DNA from: Puniceicoccaceae bacterium
Lineage (GTDB): Bacteria > Verrucomicrobiota > Verrucomicrobiia > Opitutales > Coraliomargaritaceae
DNA: 63,783 bases
Assembly (NCBI GenBank): GCA_002729725.1
Contig: PBYS01000051.1
Location: 1 to 63,783 of the forward strand
Direction: 5' to 3'
Shown: positions 24,576-33,344 of the stretch, piece after piece
Position numbering within the stretch: the first letter of the stretch is position 1
Layout of the letters: the number at the start of each line of letters is the position of its first letter
Notes under the pieces: generated by a model
What the model was told of the DNA's origin: nothing
The model's input: only the letters and a program-made list of their open reading frames with translations
The model's database searches: none
Program-made: the position numbers and the translations under genes

Positions 24576-26525
24576 ATGACTGAAGAACATTCTGAAAATA
24601 CAACGTCTTGCGGTTGCGAGCATACTCACAGCGATAAGTTGCCATCTGAGCCTGTTTTAGTCGGCGTATCCGGTCTACTCGTCAGCCTCGGTTTTATCAC
24701 GATGTGGCTTGGGGCACCTCCGTGGGTCGAGATACTGGCCTTCGCCGCCGCTACATTAGCTGGCGGAGCGCTGGTTTTTCCGTCCGGTTGGAAAGCACTC
24801 CGCTCGCTCAAGCTGAACATGAACGCATTGATGACGGTCGCCGTCGCCGGTGCGTGGATCATCGGCGAGGGAGCGGAAGGCTCGGTGGTCGTTTTTCTAT
24901 TCGCACTCTCCGAGTGGCTCGAATCCGTCAGCGCGGAACGGGCGCGAAAATCCATCCGCAACTTACTCTCGCTCGCCCCTGAGACCGCTCTGCTGAAATC
25001 TGATGATGGCACGACGGAGGAAGTCGAAGCCTCAGGTGTCAAAGTGGGCGAAACGGTGGTCGTGCGTAGCGGTCAACGTGTGCCGCTCGACGGCGTCGTG
25101 GTGTCGGGAGACTCATCAGTCAATCAGGCACCTATCACCGGAGAATCTGTCCCTGTCGACAAAGCTGTGGGTGACGAAGTCTATGCCGGCACCATCAACT
25201 GTGAAGGGGTGCTCGAAATCGAAGTGACGAAAGTCGCTTCGGATTCGACGCTCTCGCGGATCATCCATCTAGTCGAAGAAGCGGAGCAAAGCCGCGCCCC
25301 GACGCAGCGCTTCGTCGACCGGTTTGCCGCGATCTATACGCCGCTCGTATTCGTTTTTTCGATACTCACCGCCTTGCTGCCTCCGCTCCTCTTCGGTGGG
25401 GAATGGTTCACCTGGGTATATCGGGCACTAGCGCTGCTGGTCATCGCCTGTCCCTGCGCACTGGTCCTCGCCACCCCGGTCTCCATAGTATCGGGTCTCA
25501 CCGCGCTGGTGCGCGGTGGGGTGCTCGTCAAAGGAGGCATCCATCTGGAGGCCATCGGCAAAATCCGCGCACTCGCCGTCGATAAGACGGGCACGATCAC
25601 CGAGGGAAAACCCAAGGTGATTGCGATCCACTCACTGTCCGAGGCCACGGACGAAGACGTGCTCAAACTCGCCGCCGCCATCGACACGCATTCCGAACAT
25701 CCCATTGCCCGCACAGTCATTGATGAGGCGAAGAACCGCGGGCTCAGCTACACTCCGAGCACCGAATACGAATCACTCACAGGCCGGGGTGCCCGCGCCC
25801 ATTTGGACAACGGGCGCAGTGCATTCGTCGGCAATTACAAATTACTGGAGGAAGCAGGGCTGTCCGTCGAAGGGCATGAAGCGATCTTGTCCGGGATCGA
25901 GTCCCGCGGCCTTTCCCTCGCTCTTGTCGGCTACCTGCCGACCGACGACTCCCCGGGAGAGGTGCTCGGTGTGATTTCCATCGGCGATGCCATCCGCCCA
26001 GACGCTCGGGACGCGCTGGATCGCTTGCATGCAGTGGGCATTGATAAAATCATCATGCTCAGCGGCGACAACCAACGCACGGTCGATGCAATCGCAAAAG
26101 AAGCCGGTATCGACGAAGCGGTCGGGGACCTCCTGCCGGAGGACAAAGTCGCGAGGGTTCGTGAGCTCGTTGCCAAGTATCAGCATGTGGGCATGATAGG
26201 GGATGGCGTCAATGATGCCCCTGCACTCGCCATCGCCACCGTCGGCATCGCGATGGGTGCCATCGGCAGTGACACCGCTATCGAGACCGCCGACATGGCG
26301 CTGATGAATGATGATTTGGGTAAACTAGCCGGAGCTATGGAACTAGGTCGCCGCACCCTCGCCATCATCCGTTTCAACGTCGCCTTCGCGCTTTCGATCA
26401 AAGCGGTCTTCCTCGTGCTCGCATTTCTTGGCGTGGCGAATTTGTGGATGGCGATCCTCGCCGATACCGGAGCAACGCTACTGGTCATCGCTAATTCACT
26501 CCGCCTGTTGAGGTCTGAAAAGTAA
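24576..26525 (+). CDS. P1B-type ATPase, Zn/Cd/Pb-like
   Basis: 649 residues. A short N-terminus with CGCEHTHSDK replaces the usual HMA domain. Motifs: TGES actuator loop, membrane CPC (about 292) in ACPCALVLATPVS, DKTGTIT (about 336), HSEHPIA, GDGVNDAPA near 540. The sequence around CPC and the GGVLVKGG loop are typical of ZntA/CadA-type pumps rather than copper pumps. It lies between the AlbA_2 gene and the intact antiporter. Confidence 0.87.
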   Translation: MTEEHSENTTSCGCEHTHSDKLPSEPVLVGVSGLLVSLGFITMWLGAPPWVEILAFAAATLAGGALVFPSGWKALRSLKLNMNALMTVAVAGAWIIGEGAEGSVVVFLFALSEWLESVSAERARKSIRNLLSLAPETALLKSDDGTTEEVEASGVKVGETVVVRSGQRVPLDGVVVSGDSSVNQAPITGESVPVDKAVGDEVYAGTINCEGVLEIEVTKVASDSTLSRIIHLVEEAEQSRAPTQRFVDRFAAIYTPLVFVFSILTALLPPLLFGGEWFTWVYRALALLVIACPCALVLATPVSIVSGLTALVRGGVLVKGGIHLEAIGKIRALAVDKTGTITEGKPKVIAIHSLSEATDEDVLKLAAAIDTHSEHPIARTVIDEAKNRGLSYTPSTEYESLTGRGARAHLDNGRSAFVGNYKLLEEAGLSVEGHEAILSGIESRGLSLALVGYLPTDDSPGEVLGVISIGDAIRPDARDALDRLHAVGIDKIIMLSGDNQRTVDAIAKEAGIDEAVGDLLPEDKVARVRELVAKYQHVGMIGDGVNDAPALAIATVGIAMGAIGSDTAIETADMALMNDDLGKLAGAMELGRRTLAIIRFNVAFALSIKAVFLVLAFLGVANLWMAILADTGATLLVIANSLRLLRSEK

Positions 26526-26542
26526 TCCATCGAGAATCAACC

Positions 26543-28132
26543 ATGAACAAAATCACCCGTTATTTCCCCTTTATCGTTCTCTGTCTGATGCTGACAACAG
26601 GCCTTCAGGCTTCTGGAAGTGCCGATACGGCAATTGCTGATCAAACCGCACACGCGCCTCCGAGCCTAGAGTATTACAGGGAAGCCGAGGCCATGCGTGC
26701 CGAACAGCTGGGCCTGGAAAGAGGGGAGTTGGGACTCATCGAAATCTTGAAGGTGCGTGCCACTGCGGACTCGATCAATGTGGTAGCGACCATGCTCTTT
26801 TCTGGAGCCATCATCCATACATTCCTTGCTGGAAGTTTTATGAGGCTTTCGAGAAAATTTGAAGCAAAGCACCAAGAACAGATACGCAATCACGGCAGGC
26901 AGTATGTCGAGGGCAAAGACCCGGTCGATTTCAAAGCCACGCTTTTTCATTTCCTGGGTGAAGTAGAGGCCATTTTCGGGATCTGGGTCATCCCCTTACT
27001 ACTTTGGATTGAACTGACCCACGGCTGGAGCGCAACCGCCGCCTACATCGACTCGCGTAACTATGTCGAGCCCATGTTCGTGGTCATCATTATGGCGATT
27101 GCCAGTTCGCGCCCAGTCATTGCGTTTGCGGAGAATGCACTGAGTGCGGTTGCTTCAATCGGCAAACACAGCCCTGCCGCTTGGTGGTTATCCATACTCA
27201 TCATAGCACCCTTATTGGGGTCGTTCATTACCGAACCGGCGGCTATGACCATCGCTGCGATGCTTCTAGGGCAACAGTTTTATCGCTACGAACCTACATC
27301 GACGTTCAAATATGCCACGCTTGGTCTGCTTTTTGTCAATGTCTCCGTGGGTGGCACGCTGACGCACTTTGCCGCACCTCCGGTTCTAATGGTGGCTTCC
27401 ACTTGGGAGTGGACGATGCCCTTCGTATTCCTGAATCTTGGCCTTAAAGCAGTCGTTGGTATTTTGATTTCGACCACGATTTATTTCTTTCTTTTCAAAA
27501 AGCACTTTGCGGAGTTGGCGGTCACAGCGGACGCCCTTGAGGCTAACTCGGTAAAAACAGACGAAGAGCCCGTGCCTACATGGGTCACGGTGGTGCATTT
27601 AGGATTCTTAGCCTGGACGGTTTTTACGCTACATCATCCCGCGCTCTTTATTGGTGGATTCCTGTTCTTCATCGCGTTCACCATCGCCACTGACCACCAC
27701 CAATACGCCATCGCCTTGAAAGGACCACTTTTAGTTGGATTCTTTCTGGCAGGCTTGGTCACCCATGGTGGGCTTCAGGCATGGTGGATCGAACCGGTTC
27801 TTAGCTCACTGAGCGAGACCACCCTATTTCTTGGGTCGACTCTGTTAACCGCTTTCAATGATAATGCCGCCATTACTTTCCTCGCCTCGCAAGTTCCTGC
27901 CTTTGATCCGGAACTCGCTTTGAACCCTGACAGAGCGATCACGCTACAGAAAATGGTCGTCGCCGGCGCAGTCACCGGAGGTGGCCTAACTGTCATTGCC
28001 AACGCCCCTAATCCTGCCGGACAAAGTCTGCTCAGCAAGTATTTCGGTGGAACAGTCTCGCCTGCAAAACTACTCGCAGCGGCCATTTTGCCGACGCTCG
28101 TGATGATGACTATTTTTTTATTCACCCTTTAA
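26543..28132 (+). CDS. Putative Na+/H+ antiporter (intact copy)
   Basis: 529 residues with a signal-like first hydrophobic segment and about a dozen further membrane spans. TAFNDNAAITFLASQVP and ITEPAAMTIAAMLLG resemble the putative Na+/H+ antiporter family (Na_H_antiport_3-like); substrate proof is lacking. A broken paralogue lies at 1676. It follows the Zn/Cd-type ATPase by 17 nt, so proton or sodium exchange may support metal export. Confidence 0.72.
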   Translation: MNKITRYFPFIVLCLMLTTGLQASGSADTAIADQTAHAPPSLEYYREAEAMRAEQLGLERGELGLIEILKVRATADSINVVATMLFSGAIIHTFLAGSFMRLSRKFEAKHQEQIRNHGRQYVEGKDPVDFKATLFHFLGEVEAIFGIWVIPLLLWIELTHGWSATAAYIDSRNYVEPMFVVIIMAIASSRPVIAFAENALSAVASIGKHSPAAWWLSILIIAPLLGSFITEPAAMTIAAMLLGQQFYRYEPTSTFKYATLGLLFVNVSVGGTLTHFAAPPVLMVASTWEWTMPFVFLNLGLKAVVGILISTTIYFFLFKKHFAELAVTADALEANSVKTDEEPVPTWVTVVHLGFLAWTVFTLHHPALFIGGFLFFIAFTIATDHHQYAIALKGPLLVGFFLAGLVTHGGLQAWWIEPVLSSLSETTLFLGSTLLTAFNDNAAITFLASQVPAFDPELALNPDRAITLQKMVVAGAVTGGGLTVIANAPNPAGQSLLSKYFGGTVSPAKLLAAAILPTLVMMTIFLFTL

Positions 28133-28292
28133 TTTGAAGGGAGAGGGGGATGTGTTGACCTCTACGTATATAAACAAAGTGTTATTACGCCGATGAGCCA
28201 TCGCCATGCTCACGACTATTGTTATCTATGCTTTCTCGGGACGACGATCATCAGGAAGTGACATTTTCGCCCCGATTGAATCCGAGAAATCG

Positions 28293-28347
28293 ACAATTCA
28301 ACAGAATTGTAATTGACAGAGGCGCTTATTGGGATTGAGTCTCATTC
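28293..28347 (+). promoter_or_regulatory. Upstream region of the iron-uptake operon with Fur-like site
   Basis: The gap 28133-28350 holds a perfect inverted repeat ACAATTC-AACA-GAATTGT (28293-28310), a TTGACA (28313-28318) and, just before the ATG, GATTGAGTCTCATTC (28333-28347), whose TGAG-T-CTCA core resembles Fur boxes. The same GATTG-GTCTCATTC stands in the decayed copy at 38611-38625. Iron (Fur) control is inferred from the site and from the genes downstream. Confidence 0.5.
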
Positions 28348-28350
28348 ACT

Positions 28351-29637
28351 ATGAAAATCTCCACTATTGTATCTCCTTTTGGTGATCTTTTGCCGCGCCG
28401 ACTCGGTCTGTATGCGCTCCCTGCCGCGCTGGCATGTGGCCTCCTCCTATCGCCGGGAGGTGCTCCGCTCTATGGGGGAGTGACCACGGAAGGGGCGGCG
28501 GTCGCAGGAACTGAGCAGCCACTCGAAGATTTTGAGGCCGAAGTCCGGCAACTGGCCAGTGCGGTCGACGCGATAAGCAAGCGCTATGCCGCAGGCGATG
28601 CGGTTGAAACGTCCTTCAAAGAGTTGATCGAGCACTGGGAAGGTGTGGAGATCCACGAAGCGATCGAAGCGAAAGCAATTTACCTGTATCCGCCGATCTG
28701 GCAGGGAATCTTCTCCATGAAGAAGGCGGCGGAAAAAGAAGCATCCCCCGCTGAGATGACTCGTGCCTGCGAGCGCACGAAGGGCGCTTTATGGCAGGCA
28801 TTAGGTGGTTTGCGGGCGCTCGCAGAGCAACCGGCGGCTACGCCCTTGCACGTCGGTCGCCATGCGACTGAAACACACGATCACGAAGGACATGGTTTGG
28901 GTGTTTTGGCTCACACCGAACCGACGAACAATCGCATCGAACTGACGGGAGACGACAACATGCGCTACAACAAGACACACTTCGTGGTACGCACGGGGGA
29001 ACCGGTCACGCTTCGTTTCAAAAACATAGGTGAGCTGCCCAAAGAAGTGATGGGGCATAATGTGGTCATCCTTGATCGTGGAACTGCCGTCGAGCCATTC
29101 GGCATCGCTGCCGCGAGTGCCTCCGAGAACGACTACATCCCGACTGATCCGGCGCACGCTAAAAGCGTTTTGGCACACACCGAACTCCTCGGTGGAGGCG
29201 AAGCGGACTCAATCACTTTCACCTTGGAGGACGCGGGTGAGTATCCGTTTCTATGCTCGTTCACTGCGCACTTCCGCTTGATGCAAGGTACCATCGAGGC
29301 AGTCGCCGCGGCCGATGCCGAGCCAGTCGGTCTGATTTTGCGGCAATTGCGCTCTGCGTTGGAGATCTACGAGAAAGGTGACGCAAAAGAAGCCGAAACG
29401 CGGGTTCTCGCCGCCTATATCAACGTATTCGAAGGCTTGGAAGGCGATTTGATCGAGATCGACCCGGAACTTGTCTCGCAACTCGAACTCGATTTCAATG
29501 CGGGTCTACCCAGTCTTTTCCAAGAAGGTGCGCCGGTCTCAGAGGTTCGGGCGTACTATGAAAAAATGGAAGCCCGTCTTCAAAAAGCGAAGCGCTTCTT
29601 GGATCAAGCCGAGGTTGAACGTAGTTCGGTGTTTTGA
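28351..29637 (+). CDS. Periplasmic iron-uptake protein: FTR1/EfeO-like helices around an azurin-like cupredoxin
   Basis: 428 residues: signal peptide, a helical domain (about 50-155) with VEIHEAIEAKAIYLYPPIW, a cupredoxin domain (about 195-320) with copper ligands in MGHNVVIL and CSFTAHFRLMQG, and a second helical domain (about 325-425) resembling the periplasmic FTR1-associated helices. This order joins a copper redox centre to Fe-binding helices in one chain, suggesting oxidation or reduction of iron before ABC uptake. It leads the Fbp-type operon, separated by 1 nt from the next gene. Confidence 0.7.
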   Translation: MKISTIVSPFGDLLPRRLGLYALPAALACGLLLSPGGAPLYGGVTTEGAAVAGTEQPLEDFEAEVRQLASAVDAISKRYAAGDAVETSFKELIEHWEGVEIHEAIEAKAIYLYPPIWQGIFSMKKAAEKEASPAEMTRACERTKGALWQALGGLRALAEQPAATPLHVGRHATETHDHEGHGLGVLAHTEPTNNRIELTGDDNMRYNKTHFVVRTGEPVTLRFKNIGELPKEVMGHNVVILDRGTAVEPFGIAAASASENDYIPTDPAHAKSVLAHTELLGGGEADSITFTLEDAGEYPFLCSFTAHFRLMQGTIEAVAAADAEPVGLILRQLRSALEIYEKGDAKEAETRVLAAYINVFEGLEGDLIEIDPELVSQLELDFNAGLPSLFQEGAPVSEVRAYYEKMEARLQKAKRFLDQAEVERSSVF

Positions 29638-29638
29638 T

Positions 29639-30667
29639 ATGAACCGTCGCAAATCTCTACAGCTACTCGCAGCAGCCGGCCTCATGGGCCCCGCAGCAGT
29701 GCTTCGCGCCGCCACCGATGCCTCGGTCGCCACGGTGGACGATTTACCGCTGATTTCTGGCCCACTAACGCTCTACCTCGGTCGGGGGGAAGGCGGACTC
29801 TATGAGGATATCCTCGATGCGATTCGCAAGCGTAACCCCGGTCTCGACTTGAAAGTTCGGCGCGGCCCCTCCTCGGCGTTGGCCAACACCATCGTGGCCG
29901 AATCCGGCGCGGGAGTGAGTCGGGCCGATGTCTTTTGGGCGATTGACAGTGGCTCGATCGGTCGGGTCGTCGGCGATGCCAAGGTGCGGCAGTTGCCGAG
30001 CGCAATCCGCAATCTGCTTAAAACCGACTTCCGCTTTGACGCTTGGGCGCCGATTTCCGGCCGGATACGCACCGTCCCGTTCAACACCGAACGCCTCACA
30101 CGCGAGGCTGTGCCTAAATCTATCATGGCTCTGCCCGAGCGCGACCTGGAGGTAGGTTGGGCACCCGCCTACGGAGCGTTTCAATCCTTTGTCACAGCCA
30201 TGCGCCTGCTCAACGGCGAGGAGGCGACTAAGGCCTGGCTGCGAGCCATGCGCCCGAAGGCGCGCAGCTATGCGGGCGAATTCGGCGTCGTCATGGCGGT
30301 CTCCCGCGGAGAGATCGACCTTGGCTTAGCCAATCACTACTATACACTGCGCCTGAAAAAAGGCCGACCCGCCGCGCCGCTCGATCTGGCGTTTACACGC
30401 AATGATGCAGGTTGCCTGCTCAACACCTCCGGTGCCGTGCTCTTGAGCGACCGCCCCCAGGCCGGACTATTCGTGCAGCATTTGCTGACCCGCGAAGTCC
30501 AGAGCTATCTCTCGCGTGAGGCATTCGAGATCCCATTGGTCGCCGGGATCCAATCGCCGGTCGGCCTGCCAGCCATCAGTGACATCCACCCACCGGCGGT
30601 GGATCTCGAAAAGCTCGCTAACCTACGTCCGACACTCGATCTACTCCGCGAGACCGGGGTGTTGTGA
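29639..30667 (+). CDS. Fe(III) ABC transporter substrate-binding protein (FbpA-like)
   Basis: 342 residues from ATG 29639; the frame extends upstream inside the previous gene. A twin-arginine-like signal (NRRKSLQLLAAAG) is followed by a type II periplasmic binding fold: LTLYLGRGEGGLYEDILDAI at the start, RADVFWAIDSG near 100, FAFxxNDAG-like VAFTRNDAG near 255. This is typical of ferric-iron binding proteins. The adjacent permease and ATPase complete the transporter. Confidence 0.82.
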   Translation: MNRRKSLQLLAAAGLMGPAAVLRAATDASVATVDDLPLISGPLTLYLGRGEGGLYEDILDAIRKRNPGLDLKVRRGPSSALANTIVAESGAGVSRADVFWAIDSGSIGRVVGDAKVRQLPSAIRNLLKTDFRFDAWAPISGRIRTVPFNTERLTREAVPKSIMALPERDLEVGWAPAYGAFQSFVTAMRLLNGEEATKAWLRAMRPKARSYAGEFGVVMAVSRGEIDLGLANHYYTLRLKKGRPAAPLDLAFTRNDAGCLLNTSGAVLLSDRPQAGLFVQHLLTREVQSYLSREAFEIPLVAGIQSPVGLPAISDIHPPAVDLEKLANLRPTLDLLRETGVL

Positions 30668-30719
30668 GAACCGTTGACGGTTTCAATCAACCTAGCCCCA
30701 GCCATCGCTTTAGATCCTG

Positions 30720-32249
30720 ATGTCCATTGCAATCAACCAGAGCCGCCTCCGCCTCTACTTGCCCGCGTTGCCGATCGTCGCGCTGGCTTTTCTCCCGGTC
30801 GTCGTCCTCGTCGTGCTCGCCTCTGGTGAGCCGCTGAGCTTCGGAGCGCGGAACTGGCGCATTTTCGGCAATACGGTCGCGCTCACCGCATTGACGGTCG
30901 GCGGCGCCGTGCTGATCGGAGTTCCGCTCGCTTTTGCAACGACATGCCTGCGCTTTCGCGGCGCGGGCGTGGCCTTAGCGGCGCTGGCGGCACCGCTTGC
31001 CGTGCCGAGCTACATCGGTGCTTTCGCCTATTTCGCGGCGACCGGTCGCGGCGGGGAGTTGGAGTCGATCTTGGGCTTCGCTCCGCCTGAGGTGCGCGGA
31101 CTCTTCGGCACCGCTTGGGTGATGACGCTCTATACCTTTCCTTTCGTTCTACTCTCGGTTCGGGCGTCTCTGCGTCGGCTCGACGCCGGGCTGGTGGAAG
31201 CGGCCCGCACGATGGGCCTTTCGCCCCTTGGGGCTTTTCTGCATGTCATATTGCCCCGGATCCGTGGCGGCCTCGCAGCGGGAGCCTTGCTGGTGGCACT
31301 TTATACACTGTCGGATTTCGCCACCCCCGCGATTCTCGGGCTCGACACCTTTACACGTGCGATCTACGTCGAATACAACGCTTTCGGGCTGAGCCAGGCG
31401 GCTTGGTTTTCCCTTCAATTGTTGGGGCTCGTCGCGGTCATCCTCTTTTTCGAGTCGCGGGTGCGGACGGCGCGGGAGCGCCCCGGGCGCACGCTGCGCT
31501 GGACTCCATCACTGGCCTTCGCCTCTGGCTTGTGGTCGGCAGTGGGGCTGATTTGGCTGTCGGCTGTCGGCTTGCCATTGGCCTTGTTTCTCCTCTGGCT
31601 CCGGCGGGAGGGCGTTTCCGGTTTCGACCTGGCAACACTCCGTCATTCCGTCGTGCCCGCCGCCTTGGCCGCGGTGTTCGCGGTGTTGTGCGCCTTACCG
31701 CTGGCGCGAGCCGCAAGCGCCGGTCGGATCGGGCGCTGGATGCTGCGGTTGACTTCGTTTGGTTTCGGGATTCCGGGCATCGTTATGGGCACGGTACTGG
31801 TTTATGTCGGCCTGCGACTGCCCTTTATCTATCAAACCACGGCAATGTTGGTGGTCGGCTACGTCTTGCGTTTTCTGCCACTCGCGACCGGTTCGCTCCG
31901 GGAGGGGCTGGATCGCATCGAGGATAATATGACGCATGCGGCACGTAGTCTCGGGGCTTCGCCCGGCGAAGCGTTTCGCCGTGTCAGTCTGCCATTGATT
32001 TTCCCAGCAGCATTGAGTGGCGCGGCACTGGTTTTTCTCGAAGCGATGCGGGAACTGCCCCTGACGCTGCTACTCCGCCCTACAGGTTCAGAAACCTTGA
32101 CGACACGGCTTTGGCAGGTTTACGAGGCGGGCTACTTCGGCGAAGCCGCCTTGCCGGGGCTGCTGCTCATTCTTGCATCCTCTCTCGCCATGCTTCTTTT
32201 TCTTCGTAGCGAACGTCTGCTTGGTCTTGTCGCCGAGTCCGAAGCTTGA
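30720..32249 (+). CDS. Fe(III) ABC transporter permease (FbpB-like)
   Basis: 509 residues with about twelve membrane spans arranged as two BPD_transp_1 halves. Each half has an EAA-type loop: EAARTMGLSPLGAFLHVILP (about 160-180) and HAARSLGASPGEAFRRVSLP (about 405-425). The duplicated-permease design is that of FbpB/SfuB ferric transporters. It lies 52 nt after the binding protein and 18 nt before the ATPase. Confidence 0.88.
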   Translation: MSIAINQSRLRLYLPALPIVALAFLPVVVLVVLASGEPLSFGARNWRIFGNTVALTALTVGGAVLIGVPLAFATTCLRFRGAGVALAALAAPLAVPSYIGAFAYFAATGRGGELESILGFAPPEVRGLFGTAWVMTLYTFPFVLLSVRASLRRLDAGLVEAARTMGLSPLGAFLHVILPRIRGGLAAGALLVALYTLSDFATPAILGLDTFTRAIYVEYNAFGLSQAAWFSLQLLGLVAVILFFESRVRTARERPGRTLRWTPSLAFASGLWSAVGLIWLSAVGLPLALFLLWLRREGVSGFDLATLRHSVVPAALAAVFAVLCALPLARAASAGRIGRWMLRLTSFGFGIPGIVMGTVLVYVGLRLPFIYQTTAMLVVGYVLRFLPLATGSLREGLDRIEDNMTHAARSLGASPGEAFRRVSLPLIFPAALSGAALVFLEAMRELPLTLLLRPTGSETLTTRLWQVYEAGYFGEAALPGLLLILASSLAMLLFLRSERLLGLVAESEA

Positions 32250-32267
32250 GCCGCAAAGAATTCCATT

Positions 32268-33305
32268 ATGCTTTCGATTCATCAATTACAGATTCGCTAC
32301 GGCGAGACGCTCGCCGTCCAGAATTTCAACCTACAAGTCGATACCGGCGAGGTCATGGCTTTGGTCGGGCCCACCGGTTGTGGCAAAAGCAGTGTTTTGC
32401 GTTCGGTGGCGGGGCTATGCAAGCCGGACGCGGGACAGATCGTGATCGAGGGGCTGTGCACCTCGGGGCGGCAGTTCATCCCGCCTGAAAAGCGTCGCAC
32501 TGGCCTCGTTTTCCAAGACTTCGCGCTGTTCCCTCACCTAAACGTCGAACAGAATATCGGTTTTCGCGTGAAAGCCCCGGATGCGGTCGAGACTTGGATC
32601 TCCGCCCTCGGTCTCGAACTTCATCGCCAAGCGATGCCCGAGACACTCTCCGGAGGGCAGAAGCAACGCGTCGCATTGGCGCGCTCGCTCGCGCACCGCC
32701 CGAAACTGCTATTGCTCGATGAACCGCTCTCTAATCTCGATGCGGCGTTGAAGATGGAATTGCGCGAGCAGATACGAGACGCCGTAAAACAGGCGGGGGT
32801 GACCGCAGTTTGGGTGACCCATGATCAGGAAGAGGCCATGACTGTCGGCGATAGGATAGCGGTGATGCGGGAAGGGCACTTAGAACAAACCGACACCCCT
32901 GAGCGATGCTATGAGGCACCTGCGTCCAGATTTGTCGCAGGATTTTTCGGCGAAGGGCGTTTTATCGCGGCCCAACCGAAGGGCGATTTAGCTTCGACGG
33001 TGCTGGGGGAGTGTCGGGTCATTCACAACCGTGCGGCAGGGCAGAAGATGGACGCGGGGGAGTCTTTCGATATATTGCTACGCCCTCACGATGTCGATAT
33101 GATCTCCGAAGATCCTGGCAATGCCACTATCATCTCGCATCGCTTTGAAGGAGAGACCCGCCGCTATGGCCTGCGTCTTGACGGCGGGGAACGCATTGAT
33201 GCGCGGCTGAACCATGAGCAACGATTCAAAACAGGTGCCCGCATTCGAGCAAGGATCGCGGCGAGGCACCCACTGGTCGCTTTCCCACTTCGCCTCCGAA
33301 GCTGA
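32268..33305 (+). CDS. Fe(III) ABC transporter ATPase (FbpC-like)
   Basis: 345 residues: Walker A GPTGCGKSS (about 38), Q-loop VFQDFALFPH, signature LSGGQKQRVALARSLA (about 127), Walker B LLLLDEPLSNLD, H-loop VTHDQEEA, and a C-terminal TOBE-like regulatory domain (about 240-345). Closest in pattern to FbpC/PotA-type import ATPases. It energises the permease encoded just upstream. Confidence 0.9.
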   Translation: MLSIHQLQIRYGETLAVQNFNLQVDTGEVMALVGPTGCGKSSVLRSVAGLCKPDAGQIVIEGLCTSGRQFIPPEKRRTGLVFQDFALFPHLNVEQNIGFRVKAPDAVETWISALGLELHRQAMPETLSGGQKQRVALARSLAHRPKLLLLDEPLSNLDAALKMELREQIRDAVKQAGVTAVWVTHDQEEAMTVGDRIAVMREGHLEQTDTPERCYEAPASRFVAGFFGEGRFIAAQPKGDLASTVLGECRVIHNRAAGQKMDAGESFDILLRPHDVDMISEDPGNATIISHRFEGETRRYGLRLDGGERIDARLNHEQRFKTGARIRARIAARHPLVAFPLRLRS

Positions 33306-33344
33306 CTGGAGATCCCGCTGTCTGCGTCGCCCGCATTCTCCATT

